A program made the translations under genes and the position numbers. A stretch of DNA of 64,000 nucleotides from Isochrysis galbana (taxonomy: Eukaryota > Haptophyta > Isochrysidales > Isochrysidaceae), in assembly GCA_018136815.1 (NCBI GenBank), contig CM030940.1, positions 2,525,915-2,589,914 of the forward strand. Reading direction: 5' to 3'. The notes under the pieces are model-generated. The model was not told the DNA's origin, ran no database searches, and saw nothing but the letters and a program-made list of their open reading frames with translations. Below are positions 1 through 10,144 of this stretch, piece by piece (positions within the stretch are counted from its first letter, which is position 1; each line of letters starts with the position of its first letter).

Positions 1-1
1 T

Positions 2-919
2 GGCGAGGAGGGATACTATGGGCCTCCCGTGGACCTTTGGTCTGCAGGTATTTAGCCCTGCCCGCTGTTGCCATGTGCCGAATCCTCGCGGGACAATTGC
101 AGGAATACGCTATTTAGTCCGATCGGAGAAGATCCATGACTGAGTTTGAGCCTGAAAACCTGTGTAGGAATCTGCATGTTCGCCATGCTCTCGAGCAGAA
201 TGCCTTTTGTGATCGCGGATGCGGCAGTCGATCCGCGGTTTGCGCGTGCTGTTGAAGTGCAGGCTCGAGGACGGTCGACTTGTGCGATGCTCCTTCACTG
301 GCTTCGTTCATCGGACACCCAAATTTGTTGGTGTGAGGCGGCGGCGAATCTTTTGGATGCTCTACTATCCATCAATCCCAATGATCGCATATCAGCGGAT
401 GATGCCCTTGCGTCGGCCTGGTTGAAGCAGACCAGCTCGAAAGTGGGAGAGAGTTTGTTGTCCGAATGTGTCCGACCAGCCGAGACCGGAGCGACCACGG
501 GGACTCAAAAGCGTAGTGGCAGTGTGCATAATGAAGGGCCTCGAAAATCCGTTCGATCGTCATCCTACTTGCTTAATGAGGATGTTGAGCAAGCGCACGA
601 GGAGCGCACCTGCATTTGGCGTGGATTGCGCACGGAAACGCGGGCAGATGTGCTACGCGGCGCGATCGGTACGCACCATGCAACGCATCACCCTGTGAGG
701 CACCCCAACTGTGCCATTGGGCGCAACCTTACCTACGACGTACCGATGAGCAAATGGCTTCGCGAGGAGAATGCCTATGGGGCCATCCTACCAGCAATTG
801 TCATTGAGGCCGACCGGCCTTTCAAAGTGGGCTCCGACAACAACAATAATTACCGATGGGGCACAGAGGCATCTATGGTGCAGCCAGGCGACATTCTCAA
901 TGGTGGATACCCACGTTAG
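2..919 (+). CDS. Ser/Thr protein kinase, C-terminal part (5' partial)
   Basis: C-terminal part of a eukaryotic protein kinase, read as exons 2-47 and 168-919; the N-lobe and catalytic loop lie before the window. Exon one gives GEEGYYGPPVDLWSAG, the subdomain VIII-IX region with the invariant Asp of DLWSAG. A 120-nt intron (GT at 48, AG at 166-167, phase 1) joins to GICMFAMLSSRMPF. Later NPNDRISADDALASAWL is a typical subdomain XI with the conserved Arg, most like CAMK/SnRK kinases. The stretch between subdomains IX and XI is more divergent than usual. A tail of about 145 residues with no domain I recognise runs to TAG at 917-919. The kinase call is firm; subfamily and substrate cannot be told. 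Confidence 0.8.
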
Positions 920-1344
920 TATGGTCTGTGAATAATGTGTCATGAATCAACCGTAGACACGATGACAAGGTTCATGACTGTAGAAATCGCGACCAACGCA
1001 AGACCGAAAGGGAAGCCTTCGGAAAGTCGATGCATGCTTGAATGCGTCTCGATGAGTCCAATCTCAGTATCGAAAACAAACTTTACTTGACTTTGACAAT
1101 TTGTCGTGATCGATCGTGTCGAAGACAACGACCTGAGACCTGAAAGTGCGAGCGTACAATAGAACCAAACCTTGGCCCAAACCTTGCAGTTGTGCTGCTA
1201 CTTTGGTGCTCGTTTAACGCGTGCGTGCGCCACTAAGCGCATGTGTGAGGTAGTAAGCAAGCGCGGAGGCAAGCGGTGGGTCCCCTTACCCATGGATGCC
1301 CGGCTCCTTGCCCTAGAAAGAGGAGCCTCAACCTACTTTTATAA
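920..1344. other. Intergenic, 3' flank of the kinase gene
   Basis: About 425 bp downstream of the kinase stop. I see no exon-like reading frame on either strand and no repeat shared with the rest of the window. Confidence 0.5.
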
Positions 1345-1359
1345 GTGGGGGTCAAGAAA

Positions 1360-1460
1360 AATTATTGTTATAGTTTAATAGTTTTAGCAATGGAGCGCGC
1401 GCCGACCGCTCCCAGCCCCACGACCACGACGCCCCAACGGGGCCGCCCGCTCCTTCTCCT
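1360..1460 (+). mobile_element. Retroposon 5' head (ATTGTTATAGTT type), fragment
   Basis: TTATTGTTATAGTTTAATAG followed by ATGGAGCGCGCGCCGACCG. The same head, ATTGTTATAGTT followed within about 15-20 nt by ATGGAGC-like sequence, occurs at 14538 (+), at 25010-24970 (-) and at 61732-61700 (-), where it is the 5' end of an element bounded by 17-bp target duplications. Here it has no recognisable 3' end. Confidence 0.5.
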
Positions 1461-1489
1461 CTCCGCTCTTCTACTGTTAAGTTCTCCCC

Positions 1490-1600
1490 GCTCTTCTTCT
1501 ACCGTTGAAATCTGCGCTCTTCTTCTACCATTAAAATTCTGTACTCCGTCTACCATTAAAAATCCTGCCTCCCTACCGTTAAAAATCCTGCCTCCGTCGC
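1490..1600 (+). repeat. Degenerate short tandem repeat (CTACCGTTAAAAATCCTGCC-like)
   Basis: Four to five diverged copies of a roughly 22-30 nt unit containing CTACC(G/A)TTAAAA(A/T)TCCTGC. No gene overlaps it. Confidence 0.6.
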
Positions 1601-1754
1601 CTTGCCAACACACTTCCTCCGCCTTCCTGCCGGCTTCCTTGCCAGTTCCTCCCGCCCCGGTTTCCCGCTTGTCTCTAAATCGTTTCACCGCATTAAGACC
1701 AAGCTTAGAGGGGATGAAACTCCCCGTCCCCGTCCAGTTCCAGTTCCGTTACGC

Positions 1755-1970
1755 AAAAATCTCGTTCATCTCGTCGGGCCATCAGGTCATCTCGTTACAT
1801 CTCGTCGTCGGGCCGTCAGGCCATCTCGTTCATCTCGTTACATCTATCTCGTCGTCGGGCCATCAGGCCATGTCGTTCATCTCGTTACATCTCGTCGTCG
1901 GGCCCTCGGGCCATCTCGTTCATCTCGTCGTTGCGTCGTTGGGCCCCCGGGCCATCTCGTTACAATCCAA
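1755..1970 (+). repeat. Minisatellite of CATCTCGTT / GTCGTCGGGCC modules
   Basis: At least four tandem units of about 45-60 nt, each with CATCTCGTT followed by CGTCGTCGGGCC and a variable CATCAGGCC or CCTCGGGCC module. Unit length varies by gain or loss of the CATCTCGTT module. Reading frames across it are low-complexity and not credible genes. Confidence 0.75.
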
Positions 1971-2104
1971 GCTGCGGCTTTGATTTCCACACAGGCCGCG
2001 CGGGGGTCTCCGACCTCCACCTCCAACCGCCCTGCTACACTATAAGTAAGAATAGGGGGGAGGGGGCTGAGCTACTCTCGGGAGTTTTTTTTTCGCGTTT
2101 CAAG

Positions 2105-2289
2105 TGAATCTCAGAACTACGGTGGCGGCCGCCCCACCGCCCCACCCCTTTTTTTATCACTGTGTAGCGGAAATTCCAAACCATGTCGAAAGATGGTGGG
2201 CTAATGCAGAGGGAGTTTGAAAGACGGGAATACGGCATGTTTTTGCTCTTTGCTCTCCGAAATAAAACGGTGTATCTGTCTTTCACAGC
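2105..2289 (+). mobile_element. Right end of a TIR element (CCTAGCTGTGAAAGACAG family)
   Basis: The block ends in CTGTCTTTCACAGCTAGG at 2272-2289. Its complement, CCTAGCTGTGAAAGACAG, matches the inverted ends of the element at 37948-39245, and the inner GAAATAAAACGGTGT resembles the MITE at 10679-10860. No left end was found, so this is a one-ended remnant. Confidence 0.55.
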
Positions 2290-2539
2290 TAGGCTTGCAT
2301 GACACGTAACATGTACGGTTATTATTACTACTATTATTTATATCCACGACTTGTAGCGAGCGAAGCTCGAAGCTCGAGGAGATTCACCCAACGAGAGGGG
2401 GAAACCCCGAGCGGCAAGAAATGGTGTAAAAGTGCTTTTGGACACTTTCCTAGAGTAAACGAGCCTCAGCCGGAGATCATAAACCCCAGCCGGAGACCAT
2501 AAACAGCTACATTGTCATTGCCAAAGTTGCATTTGTCAA

Positions 2540-2650
2540 TGCGATTGTTAATTAAAAAAATCTTCTTAAAATTCCCCGCTACGCGTGCGGCGTGAGGCAG
2601 TGTGCTTGTGTACCTCCCTACTACCCAACCTTAACCCCTAACAACCCCCT
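2540..2650 (-). mobile_element. LINE/retroposon 3' tail, solitary
   Basis: Reading the - strand, this ends in CGCACGCGTAGCGGGG, then AATTTTAAGAAGATTTTT. It is an inverted, near-identical copy of 19480-19575, and part of the same module recurs at 59350-59420. It fits the general tail of the resident LINEs (GTAGCGG, then an AAGAATATTTTT-like end). Confidence 0.55.
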
Positions 2651-2741
2651 CGGCTGAGGCTCGTTAGTACAAGTAGGTGGTAAAAAAATGCGCGCGTTCA
2701 CTCTTTTAGGGGCGGTGAGTATTTGACGGGTTTCATTGTCG

Positions 2742-4620
2742 AACTAAGTGGGGGTCAATGGGGGCCTCGCGGCCTCGCGCCCCCCGCCCCCCTCACTCCA
2801 TCGCGGACACCCCCCGGGGTGGTACCGTGGTACCGTACAACCAACCTCAGCCCCTGCCCTCTGGCAGGGGCTAGGCAATCATCATCCTGGCCCCGACCCT
2901 TCGTGGGCGCGGGCCGCGACTCGCACTCCCACGCCCATACTGGGCTTGCCCTCGAGCTGACTCCCCCCCCTTCCCTGGTCGCCAGGCATACAGAGGCTGC
3001 TGGGTGGCTCCAATGGCCAGCGTGGCAAGCGTGGGAGAGGCAGGGGGGGCCAGAGGCTGTACCCCAGCGCCTCCACTGCCCCCTGAGCTGCCCTTGCTGG
3101 CCCTTTGGGAGCCCCCAAAGGCCCTCTGAGAGCAGGCCGTGGCGCGCCGCATGGCGACGCGCCGCAGGGAGAGAGGTGGAGGACGAGAATGGAGAGAGGG
3201 AGAGGGGGGGTTTTGCACCCCCCCGATGGAGTGCGGTAAGAAACGGGCCCCGTTTGCGTTAGCAAACGGGCAAAGAGGGGCGGCTGGCGACAGGAGCGGG
3301 AGAAGAAGGGAGTGTGGCTCAAGGCGCCTTCAAGGCGTCCTTGTGGCAGGCATCGGGGGGCGCAGTCCTTTATTTCTTCGAGGACTGCTCGCGGCGCGAG
3401 CGGTAAGCAGGGCCGTTCTGCTTCTCGACGAGAGCCACTAATCTTATGATTGGTCGCCATGGAGGGGGGCCTCGCGCCCCCCCCACTCTCTCGACTCCCC
3501 TCATGGGGGGCGAGAACCATCCACCCCCCTGCGCTGCCTCTTGGCATGTAGGGGGGACTCACCCAGACTGCCCAGACTCTCCCTGAGAGTCAGGCACAGA
3601 TCGCACGCCCTGGCCCGCGTTGGCCTGCTTCTCGCTCTGACCAACCCCTCCTCCCCCTGGGCCCCCCTGATCAGGAGCCCCCAGCCAGCTCCTGTCGACC
3701 GGCAGGGGCTCGAGAGCCAGCGAGGGAGAGGCAGGAGGGGCCAGGGCCATGCCCCAGCCTCACCTGCCCCCTGAGCTGTGCTCCCAGGCCCCTGCAGGCC
3801 TCCTGGGGACCTGAAGAGGGGCCGCAGGCGCGCGCCATGGGCCAGAGCCGCAGGGAAGAGAGGAGGAAGAGGGAAGAGGGAGGGGAGGGGGGAGTGGCAG
3901 CTCTCCCCTCCGGCGTTTACGTGTCTTCTCACTTCTCACCCCGTTTGGGTAAGAGAAGACGGGGGCACCAGAACCAGGAGGGAAGGGCCGCGGCTTGCCG
4001 CGGCCACTCGCCTCGGCGAGAGAGATTAGCGCTTCTGGGCTCCCATTCACGAGTGCCCCCCCCCCCCCCTGCGTTGTTTTTACCCGAAAGGGGTTTTCCC
4101 CCAGCGTGGACTCGAGGAGAGGACGTGCTGGGGTGCGCGGGGTCGGTGCGTGCATTGGGGGGAGGACAAATATCGAGGGGAGGGGGCAGTGCCCCCTCCC
4201 CCCGGTAGCACCCGGACACCTGGCTCGTCAGGCATGGCGGGATTCCGGGACGGAAAAGTTGTGTCCAATTAGCTAGTGGGGTTGGCTAGGATATAACATT
4301 AATTATTTTGCTTCTCGACGAGAGGTCCCGAGGTCCCTCCCCCCCCCCCCCCGGTGTGTATCCCCGGTGAGTCGCCCGACGTTGGTCGGTCCGCCTCACT
4401 GGGCGGTTTTCCCCCGTTGTAACTTGTGGGGAGTTAAAAGGGAGCCGGGGGTTTGCGAGGAGGAGGGGGGAGATTTGAAGGGATGCATATGTGTATGTGT
4501 CTGTGCCACCACTTCAAGCAACAAGCAAGGCGTGCGGGCAGGTGCGCTGAGGGGTGTCGTGATAGTACCGGGTTAGTGGGAGTAGTGGTACTAACGGTCA
4601 GTTGTTTTATTATTATTATA
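2742..4620 (+). mobile_element. Short retroposon with 17-bp TSD, interrupted by a second copy
   Basis: Flanked by perfect 17-bp duplications GACGGGTTTCATTGTCG at 2725-2741 and 4621-4637. It starts AACTAAGTGGGGGTCAATGG and ends in an ATT repeat tail (4606-4620). About 110 nt in there is a perfect 10-bp hairpin, AGCCCCTGCC (2849-2858) with GGCAGGGGCT (2863-2872). Without the nested element (3435-4308 plus one 16-bp TSD) the length is about 990 bp. No reverse transcriptase is present; the reading frames inside are Pro/Gly/Arg-rich and not conserved between copies. Confidence 0.85.
3435..4308 (+). mobile_element. Short retroposon nested in 2742-4620, 16-bp TSD
   Basis: Flanked by TGCTTCTCGACGAGAG at 3419-3434 and 4309-4324. 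The head reads CACTAATCTTATGATTGG, then TCGCCATGGAGGGGGG. Its first 600 bp are nearly identical to the copy at 9308. The hairpin here is CCCCCCTGC (3524-3532) with GTAGGGGGG (3548-3556). It ends in an AT-rich tail (4290-4308). It must have inserted after the outer element. Confidence 0.85.
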
Positions 4621-4637
4621 GACGGGTTTCATTGTCG

Positions 4638-5303
4638 CGCGCCTTGAGTTGGGTGTGTTCACGGCGCACGGCGCAGCCGCGGGGTGCATCTCGTTGTTTC
4701 GCTTGAGTGCCGCGTTTACGCGGCGCGAGGAAAATGTTCAAGGTTTTGGAGAGTGTTCACTTTGGGGGTCAAGGGAGTAGTAGGTAGTTGACTATGTTCA
4801 AACGGTCAAAAAGTTTGAGTTGAGTTCGCGTTCGACTATTTTTCTACTAGGAGTACCTACTTGTACTCCCACAACGTTTGCACAAATGGCGAGGGGGGTG
4901 ACAGCGGACAGCGGCGACGCGTCGCGCGTGGATGGATTTCGCCTCCCATCACATGAGAGAAGGCCACGAGCGGCGGCGCTGCCTCCCCTCCGCGCGCGCG
5001 AGGGGGGGGGTAGTTTGGGGGGGGGGGGGGGGGAGCGGCGGCGCTGCGTCCCCTCCGCGCGGGGGGGGGGGGGGGGGGAGCGGCGGCGCGACGATTGTTG
5101 TCGATCCATCCTCTGGAGACTCACCCACCTCGAGGCTCTCTCTCTCGCCTCTCGTGGCTGGCGGAGGGAGAGAGCGAGAGGGTGAGGGAGGGAGAGGGAG
5201 GGGGGCGAGGGGGGGGGGGGGGGAGGGAGGCCAGCCGTTGCCCCCGAGTGTGCCCTGACGCAAGTGGAAATGTTGAGCCGGAGCGCTCAGTGCTGACACT
5301 CTC

Positions 5304-5338
<35 letters not shown>

Positions 5339-5882
5339 TCCCTCTCTCTCTCTCTCCCCTCTCTCTGCTCTCTCTCTCTCTCTCCAGGGGAGAGTTGGAA
5401 GGGTGTATGGGGTGGGGGGGAAGGAAGGCTCCCGCGAGTGGGAGAATCCTGTCCCCTCCTCGATTACTGTAGAGACCCGGGAAAGGAAGAAGGGAGGAGA
5501 ATGAGAGGGGGGGGAGAGCACGAGAGAAGAGAGTGTGGGAGATCTGGCGGCGGCGGCGGCGGGGGGGGGGGAGGGGGGAGGTTGGCGCTCGCGAGGCCCG
5601 GCGGGAGGGGGGGGGAGGTCCCGCGTCGAAGATTCGATGATATCCGATGGAAGTCGGCCGGTCCGATCTCCTCTGATGAGATGCGGTCGAATGTTATTGA
5701 GGAGATCTCGGCCTGCCCTCGAGCCAAGAGATGACATCGAGATCTTTGTAACACACTCCACGACCTTGGACGCACGAAGGCGGCCGCCACAGGCCATCGA
5801 CACGCTCTGCTGGCGCGAGGAGGGGCGGGCGCAGTGCGCGCTCTCCTCACGTGGGGGGGGGGGGGGCGCGCGCGCGCGTGGG
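4638..5882 (+). promoter_or_regulatory. Low-complexity upstream region of the PAS-HSF gene
   Basis: About 1.2 kb dominated by G-runs (5006-5030, 5060-5080, 5205-5225, 5565-5610, 5851-5865) and a CT microsatellite (5304-5384). No conserved exon is visible. The last 250 bp before the ATG at 5883 are less repetitive and probably hold the transcription start and 5' UTR. Promoter function is inferred from position only. Confidence 0.4.
5304..5384 (+). repeat. CT microsatellite
   Basis: About 80 bp of CT dinucleotides with a few interruptions, upstream of the PAS-HSF gene. Confidence 0.9.
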
Positions 5883-8787
5883 ATGCCGCCCAACAGTCTG
5901 GCGGACGAGCTCTGCTTCAGCGAGCTCACCAACCAGCGCAGGTGTATAACTGAGGCCCAGCCACCCTATCGGATCATCCACGTCAACGCTGCGTGGTGCA
6001 AGACAACAGGCTACTCGCGAGACGAGGCTGTCGGCTTGACTCCGCAGCTTCTCGTCGGGCCAGAGACGTGCACGCAGACGCTGCAGGTGCGGCATGTGGC
6101 CTCGGCGCGCTGCGGGCGCTAGGCCGCTGCCTGGTTCTGGATCGCTCTGGTGCCTGCTCTGCGCTGCTCTGCGCCCCTACCCGCGCTGCACCCCCCACCC
6201 CTCCATCCCAAACTGAGCGTCTCCCCACTCGGTCTCGCAGGTGCTGTACGAAACTCTGGCAGCGGCAAGGCCAATTGTTATCCGGTTGCTAATCTATCGT
6301 AGGGATGGGACGACGTTTGTGAGCGACCTGTCAGTAGTGCCAATCCCTGGCAAGGTCCTCGACGCTGCCACCCACTTCTTATGGCTGCTCGGGGACCCGC
6401 AGCCACACATTCCGGCACATGCAGGGATCTCAGCCATGCACTCTACTCGTCACGCGCCGGGCTGGCCTCCCGTTTGCGGGCTTCCAGCCATGCACCCGGT
6501 CATGAGCGACGGCAACCAGGCGGCAGCCGCCATGCTTGCCTGTGCGCACCTGGTTGGAAGTCAACCGCCCAGGATGGGTATGGTCGACAGCTCGACACCG
6601 GGTTGTGCGATGGGAGGCACTAGGACTCCAGCCGCAGCGAGTTGTGCAATGCATATGCCGCACCCGCACCGTCCGCTTCGCCTCCACGACGCACTGCAGC
6701 GCGACGTACCGCACGCACAGCTTGTGACTGAGCGCACGCCGCCATACAACATCATACATGCGAATGCTGCTTGGCAGCGTATCTTGGGCCGTGGCGCGGA
6801 TGAGCTGGTCGGAAAACCCTTTGAGGCCTTGCTTTCACCACACGACCAAAGCGTGCACCACTTACTGCGGCGCGCCTTCGCTTCGGGACAGCAAGTGACG
6901 TCATTAGTGACTCTGAAGAAGCGCTCAGGCGAATGGTTCCAGTCCCCTCTAACCGCGTCTCCACTCCTCGACTCCGCGGGCAAGGAACTGAATTGGTTCG
7001 TGCATGTGTTACATAGCTCGCCATCCTACCCGACCGGAATGGTAGGTGCGGAAGGGTCCTTATCGTCTTTGGACGCGAAGCTGGCGCCGTCATGCTCCTC
7101 GCATGAATGGCGCGAAATGTCGGACGCTTTGAGTGGGACGGCTCAGGGCTCAGCGGCAAGGATCATGCCGCATTCTGCGATGCCAGCCAACGGGCTAGCC
7201 GTTCCTCTTGCCGGGGCGCCCGCCAGAAATGGGGCGCACATCGAACTTTCAGCCCTCAGCGAGCTGCATGGAGGGGAACCTTCGTTGACCATCGGCACCG
7301 CGAACGGCATGGTCTCTTTGCAGGAAAAATTCAATGCACTCTCAGAGGCAAAGCGATTACATGCCCATGATGTTGCATCACATTTCTCGTCTGTGGGTCG
7401 TGGCACGGCAGATGGCGAAACTGGCATTATCACGGGCACATCGTCACCATCCGACGAGGGAAAATTCGATGAGGCCAGCGCGAATGGCCCGGGCTCGGAT
7501 GGCAAGCGACGCAACGGATATAACCTCCAGCGTGGAGGTTCAGCGCTCTCATCAGAGCTCGTTTCCGAGCGATGGCAGCGCATGGCAGCCCAGCCGACAC
7601 CCCAAGCTCACTTCAGTGGAACAAGTACACTAGGGATTGCGCAGACGGCCGAACCGCAGCCTCCAGCGGCCACCAGTGCTCGCTCGTCCGAGAGTATTGC
7701 CAGCGCGCTCAAGGTGCGCCTCTTGACTCATCCAGAGGCCAAGGGGCTGAATGAATCCAGCTCTGTGTCCTCCTCCTCCTCGTCGCTCATGGGGACACTC
7801 AATATGGCTTCATCAACAACCACAGCGAGCAACGGAGACCGCTCTGCAGAGACGAGTTCAGTGAATTGCGCCGGCAAGTCGGATGAGGGCTCTAATGGCA
7901 GTGAGGGTCGAGGTTCCACTTCGCCAGCACATGAATCCGCTGATACTCTCCTCCGAGCGGCTGCTCATGCAGCTGCCGCCCACGAACAGAGCAAGGATAG
8001 TGCTGCCTCTGCCAATGGCGGAAGTAGCTCGCGCGGCGGGGGTACTAATCGCGTCGCGCCTTTCCTCACCAAACTCTTCACCATCGTCGACGACCCTCAG
8101 CTCAACGAATACGCAACTTGGTGCAAGAATGGCTCGGCGCTACGCATCGTCAACCCACAACATTTCGCCGACCACTGCCTTCCGCGCTTCTTCAAGCACA
8201 ACAAGCTTGGCTCTTTCCAGCAGCAACTCCTCACATACGGCTTCATGCGGATTCCGAATGATTCCTGCCTGGACCGATCGTCCGTTTGGGCGCACCCACA
8301 ATTTCGGCAGCACGCGCAGGCCGATCTGGAGAAGATAGTGCGCGCCACGAGCTCGGGCACGAAGCGGGGCGCCCAAAAGCAAGACCCGCTCGGCGACGAA
8401 GATGCCCTTGCGGAGCGCGAGCTGGCCAAAATGCAAAAGCATCTCGCTCGTCTCACGCAATCCGTCCATGGGTTGCACGAAGAACTGCGTACGGTCCGGC
8501 AGGTTGAGATGCGTGCACTTGATCAGCTTGTAGAGCGTGTGCAGAAGCGAGTCCGGCCGAATGGGTCCGACATGTCGGACTCTGCAGCTTCCAACTCAAC
8601 AACCAGTACAGAGCGCTTTGAAGAGAGGTCTTCTGGTAGCATCAGCTCGAATTGCATGGAGCTAGCCGGCGCCAAGTCGGCCAACTCAAATGATGGCAGC
8701 GAAGCCAGCTGTGGTAATGTTGATGCTGAAAACGGCAGCAACACAGATGGCGCCGCCACCGAGAACGACGAGAGTCGGAGTCCTTGA
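5883..8787 (+). CDS. PAS-PAS-heat shock factor fusion transcription regulator
   Basis: Two exons, 5883-6086 and 6241-8787 (154-nt phase-0 intron), giving about 916 residues. PAS1 spans residues 23-113 (PPYRIIHVNAAWCKTTGYSR) and is cut by the intron; the LOV-type GXNCRFLQGP stretch reads GLTPQLLVGPET, so the flavin-binding Cys is missing. PAS2 (about 231-328, PPYNIIHANAAWQRILGRG) has no such Cys either. Residues 672-768 are an HSF DNA-binding domain: VAPFLTKLFTIVDD, LPRFFKHNKLGSFQQQLLTY, then W-A-H-P-Q-F. In classical HSFs the recognition helix is SFVRQLN. A coiled coil (about 788-840) fits HSF trimerisation; the rest is Ser/Ala-rich. Expected to act in the nucleus as a signal-gated transcription factor. 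HSFs normally lack PAS domains. The start at 5883 is the last ATG before PAS1; the frame is open upstream, so a longer N-terminus is possible. Confidence 0.85.
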
Positions 8788-9307
8788 GACGAATGGCACA
8801 GCCACTACCATGCGAAACATCTAACCGGTCGGGTGTGCAAATGTCACGCCTGCCGCAGGTTGTGATTAGCATCATATTCTTCTATGCTGACGACATGTTG
8901 TGGGTATGGAGTCGCCCGATCCCATGCAATCTACATTCTCCCCACTATTTCACTTGTGGTTGTTTTGAGCAAGGACCTGCGGCTTCATGCATGCCGACAG
9001 CATTGTGTATTGTAAATAGCCGTATGTGCGCGTGGTGGCGTAGAGGATCTTGCTCCCATCTCTGAATTGACGCCGTGTCCGCGTGCGATGTTGTCGTGGT
9101 GCTGCGACGGCATGTTGTGGTTGTGGTGCTTGGTGCCGTGTCGTCTCGCTCGTAGTGCGCATAGTGCGTGTAGCGCACGGCGTTTTATAGTCCATGTAGT
9201 CTAGTACCAGTACTACGTACTACTATAGCAATACACTACTAGCCAATATGTAATACTACTAGGATACTAGGTAATATGGCGGTCAAACGCAGAGCTTTCC
9301 ATCTGGC
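8788..9307. other. Intergenic, 3' flank of the PAS-HSF gene
   Basis: About 520 bp without a credible gene. 9190-9280 is rich in short palindromic TAGTAC/ACTAGT motifs. Nothing else stands out. Confidence 0.5.
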
Positions 9308-10090
9308 CAGTTATTATTACGAGCCCACACTAATCTTATGATTGGTCGCCATGGAGGGGGGCCTCGCGCCCCCCCCCCCACTCTCTCGACTCCCCTCATG
9401 GAGGGCGAGAACCATCCACCCCCCTGCGCTGCCTCTTGGCATGCAGGGGGGACTCACACCGACTGCCCAGACTCTCCCTGAGAGTCAGGCACAGAACACA
9501 GAACGCACGCCCTGGCCTTCTCGCTCTGACCAGCCCCTCCTCCCCCTGGGCCCCCCTGATCAAGAGCCCCCAGCCAGCTCCAGTCGACCTCCAGGGGGCG
9601 CGAGAGCCAGCGAGGGAGAGGCAGGAGGGGCCAGGGCCATGCCCCAGACTCACCTGCCCCATGAGCTGTGCTCCCAGGCCCCTGGAGGCCACCTGGGGAC
9701 CTGAAGGGGGGTGCCGCAGGCGCGCGCCATGGGCCAGGGCCGCAGGGAAGAAAAGAGGAAGAGGGAAGAGGGAGGGGAGGGGGGAGCGGCAGCTCTCCCC
9801 TCCGGCGTTTACGTGTCTTCTTGCCCCGTTTAGGGAAAGAAGACGGGGGGCGGGAAGAACACCCACACAAGGACGACACCACGACACACGACACCACTCA
9901 CTCTTACCCCCTCTATCTCACGCCCCTGGTCGAAGCAGCGCGTGCGGCCTCCCCTCCCCCCATTTGCCATGAAAGGAAAAGGGGGGAGGGGAAAGGGGAA
10001 GTGGTAAGAAAGGGAGGGTAGTTAGGAGTAGCACTAGCAACCTGCCTCGCGCCGTGCATGTAGCGGCTAGTTTTTTAAGATTTTTTTATT
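9308..10090 (+). mobile_element. Short retroposon, close copy of 3435-4308
   Basis: It starts with the same CACTAATCTTATGATTGG head and stays nearly identical to the copy at 3435 for about 600 bp. Its hairpin is CCCCCCTGC with GCAGGGGGG, where the other copy has GTAGGGGGG, so the stem is kept (G-C here, G-U there). The 3' part differs and ends near an AT-rich stretch at 10070-10090; no target duplication was identified. Confidence 0.7.
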
Positions 10091-10144
10091 TGTACACCCT
10101 TAGAAGTTGAAATAGTGTTTGACCGCCTTACGACTAAGGACTGA

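Noticed and set aside
1755-1970. CRISPR-like array
   Set aside because: Units are contiguous and of varying length, with no unique spacers, in a eukaryotic genome.
1345-1983. 212-codon + frame over the minisatellite
   Set aside because: It consists of the tandem repeat and C/T-rich sequence; no start context, splice sites or homology.
2723-4276. Many overlapping frames of 60-226 codons on both strands
   Set aside because: They lie inside the nested retroposons, are low-complexity and are not kept between copies.
5883-6360. PAS1 as a LOV blue-light photoreceptor
   Set aside because: The fold resembles LOV (GYSRDEAVG...GPET), but the GXNCRFLQ cysteine is replaced, so no flavin-cysteinyl adduct can form.
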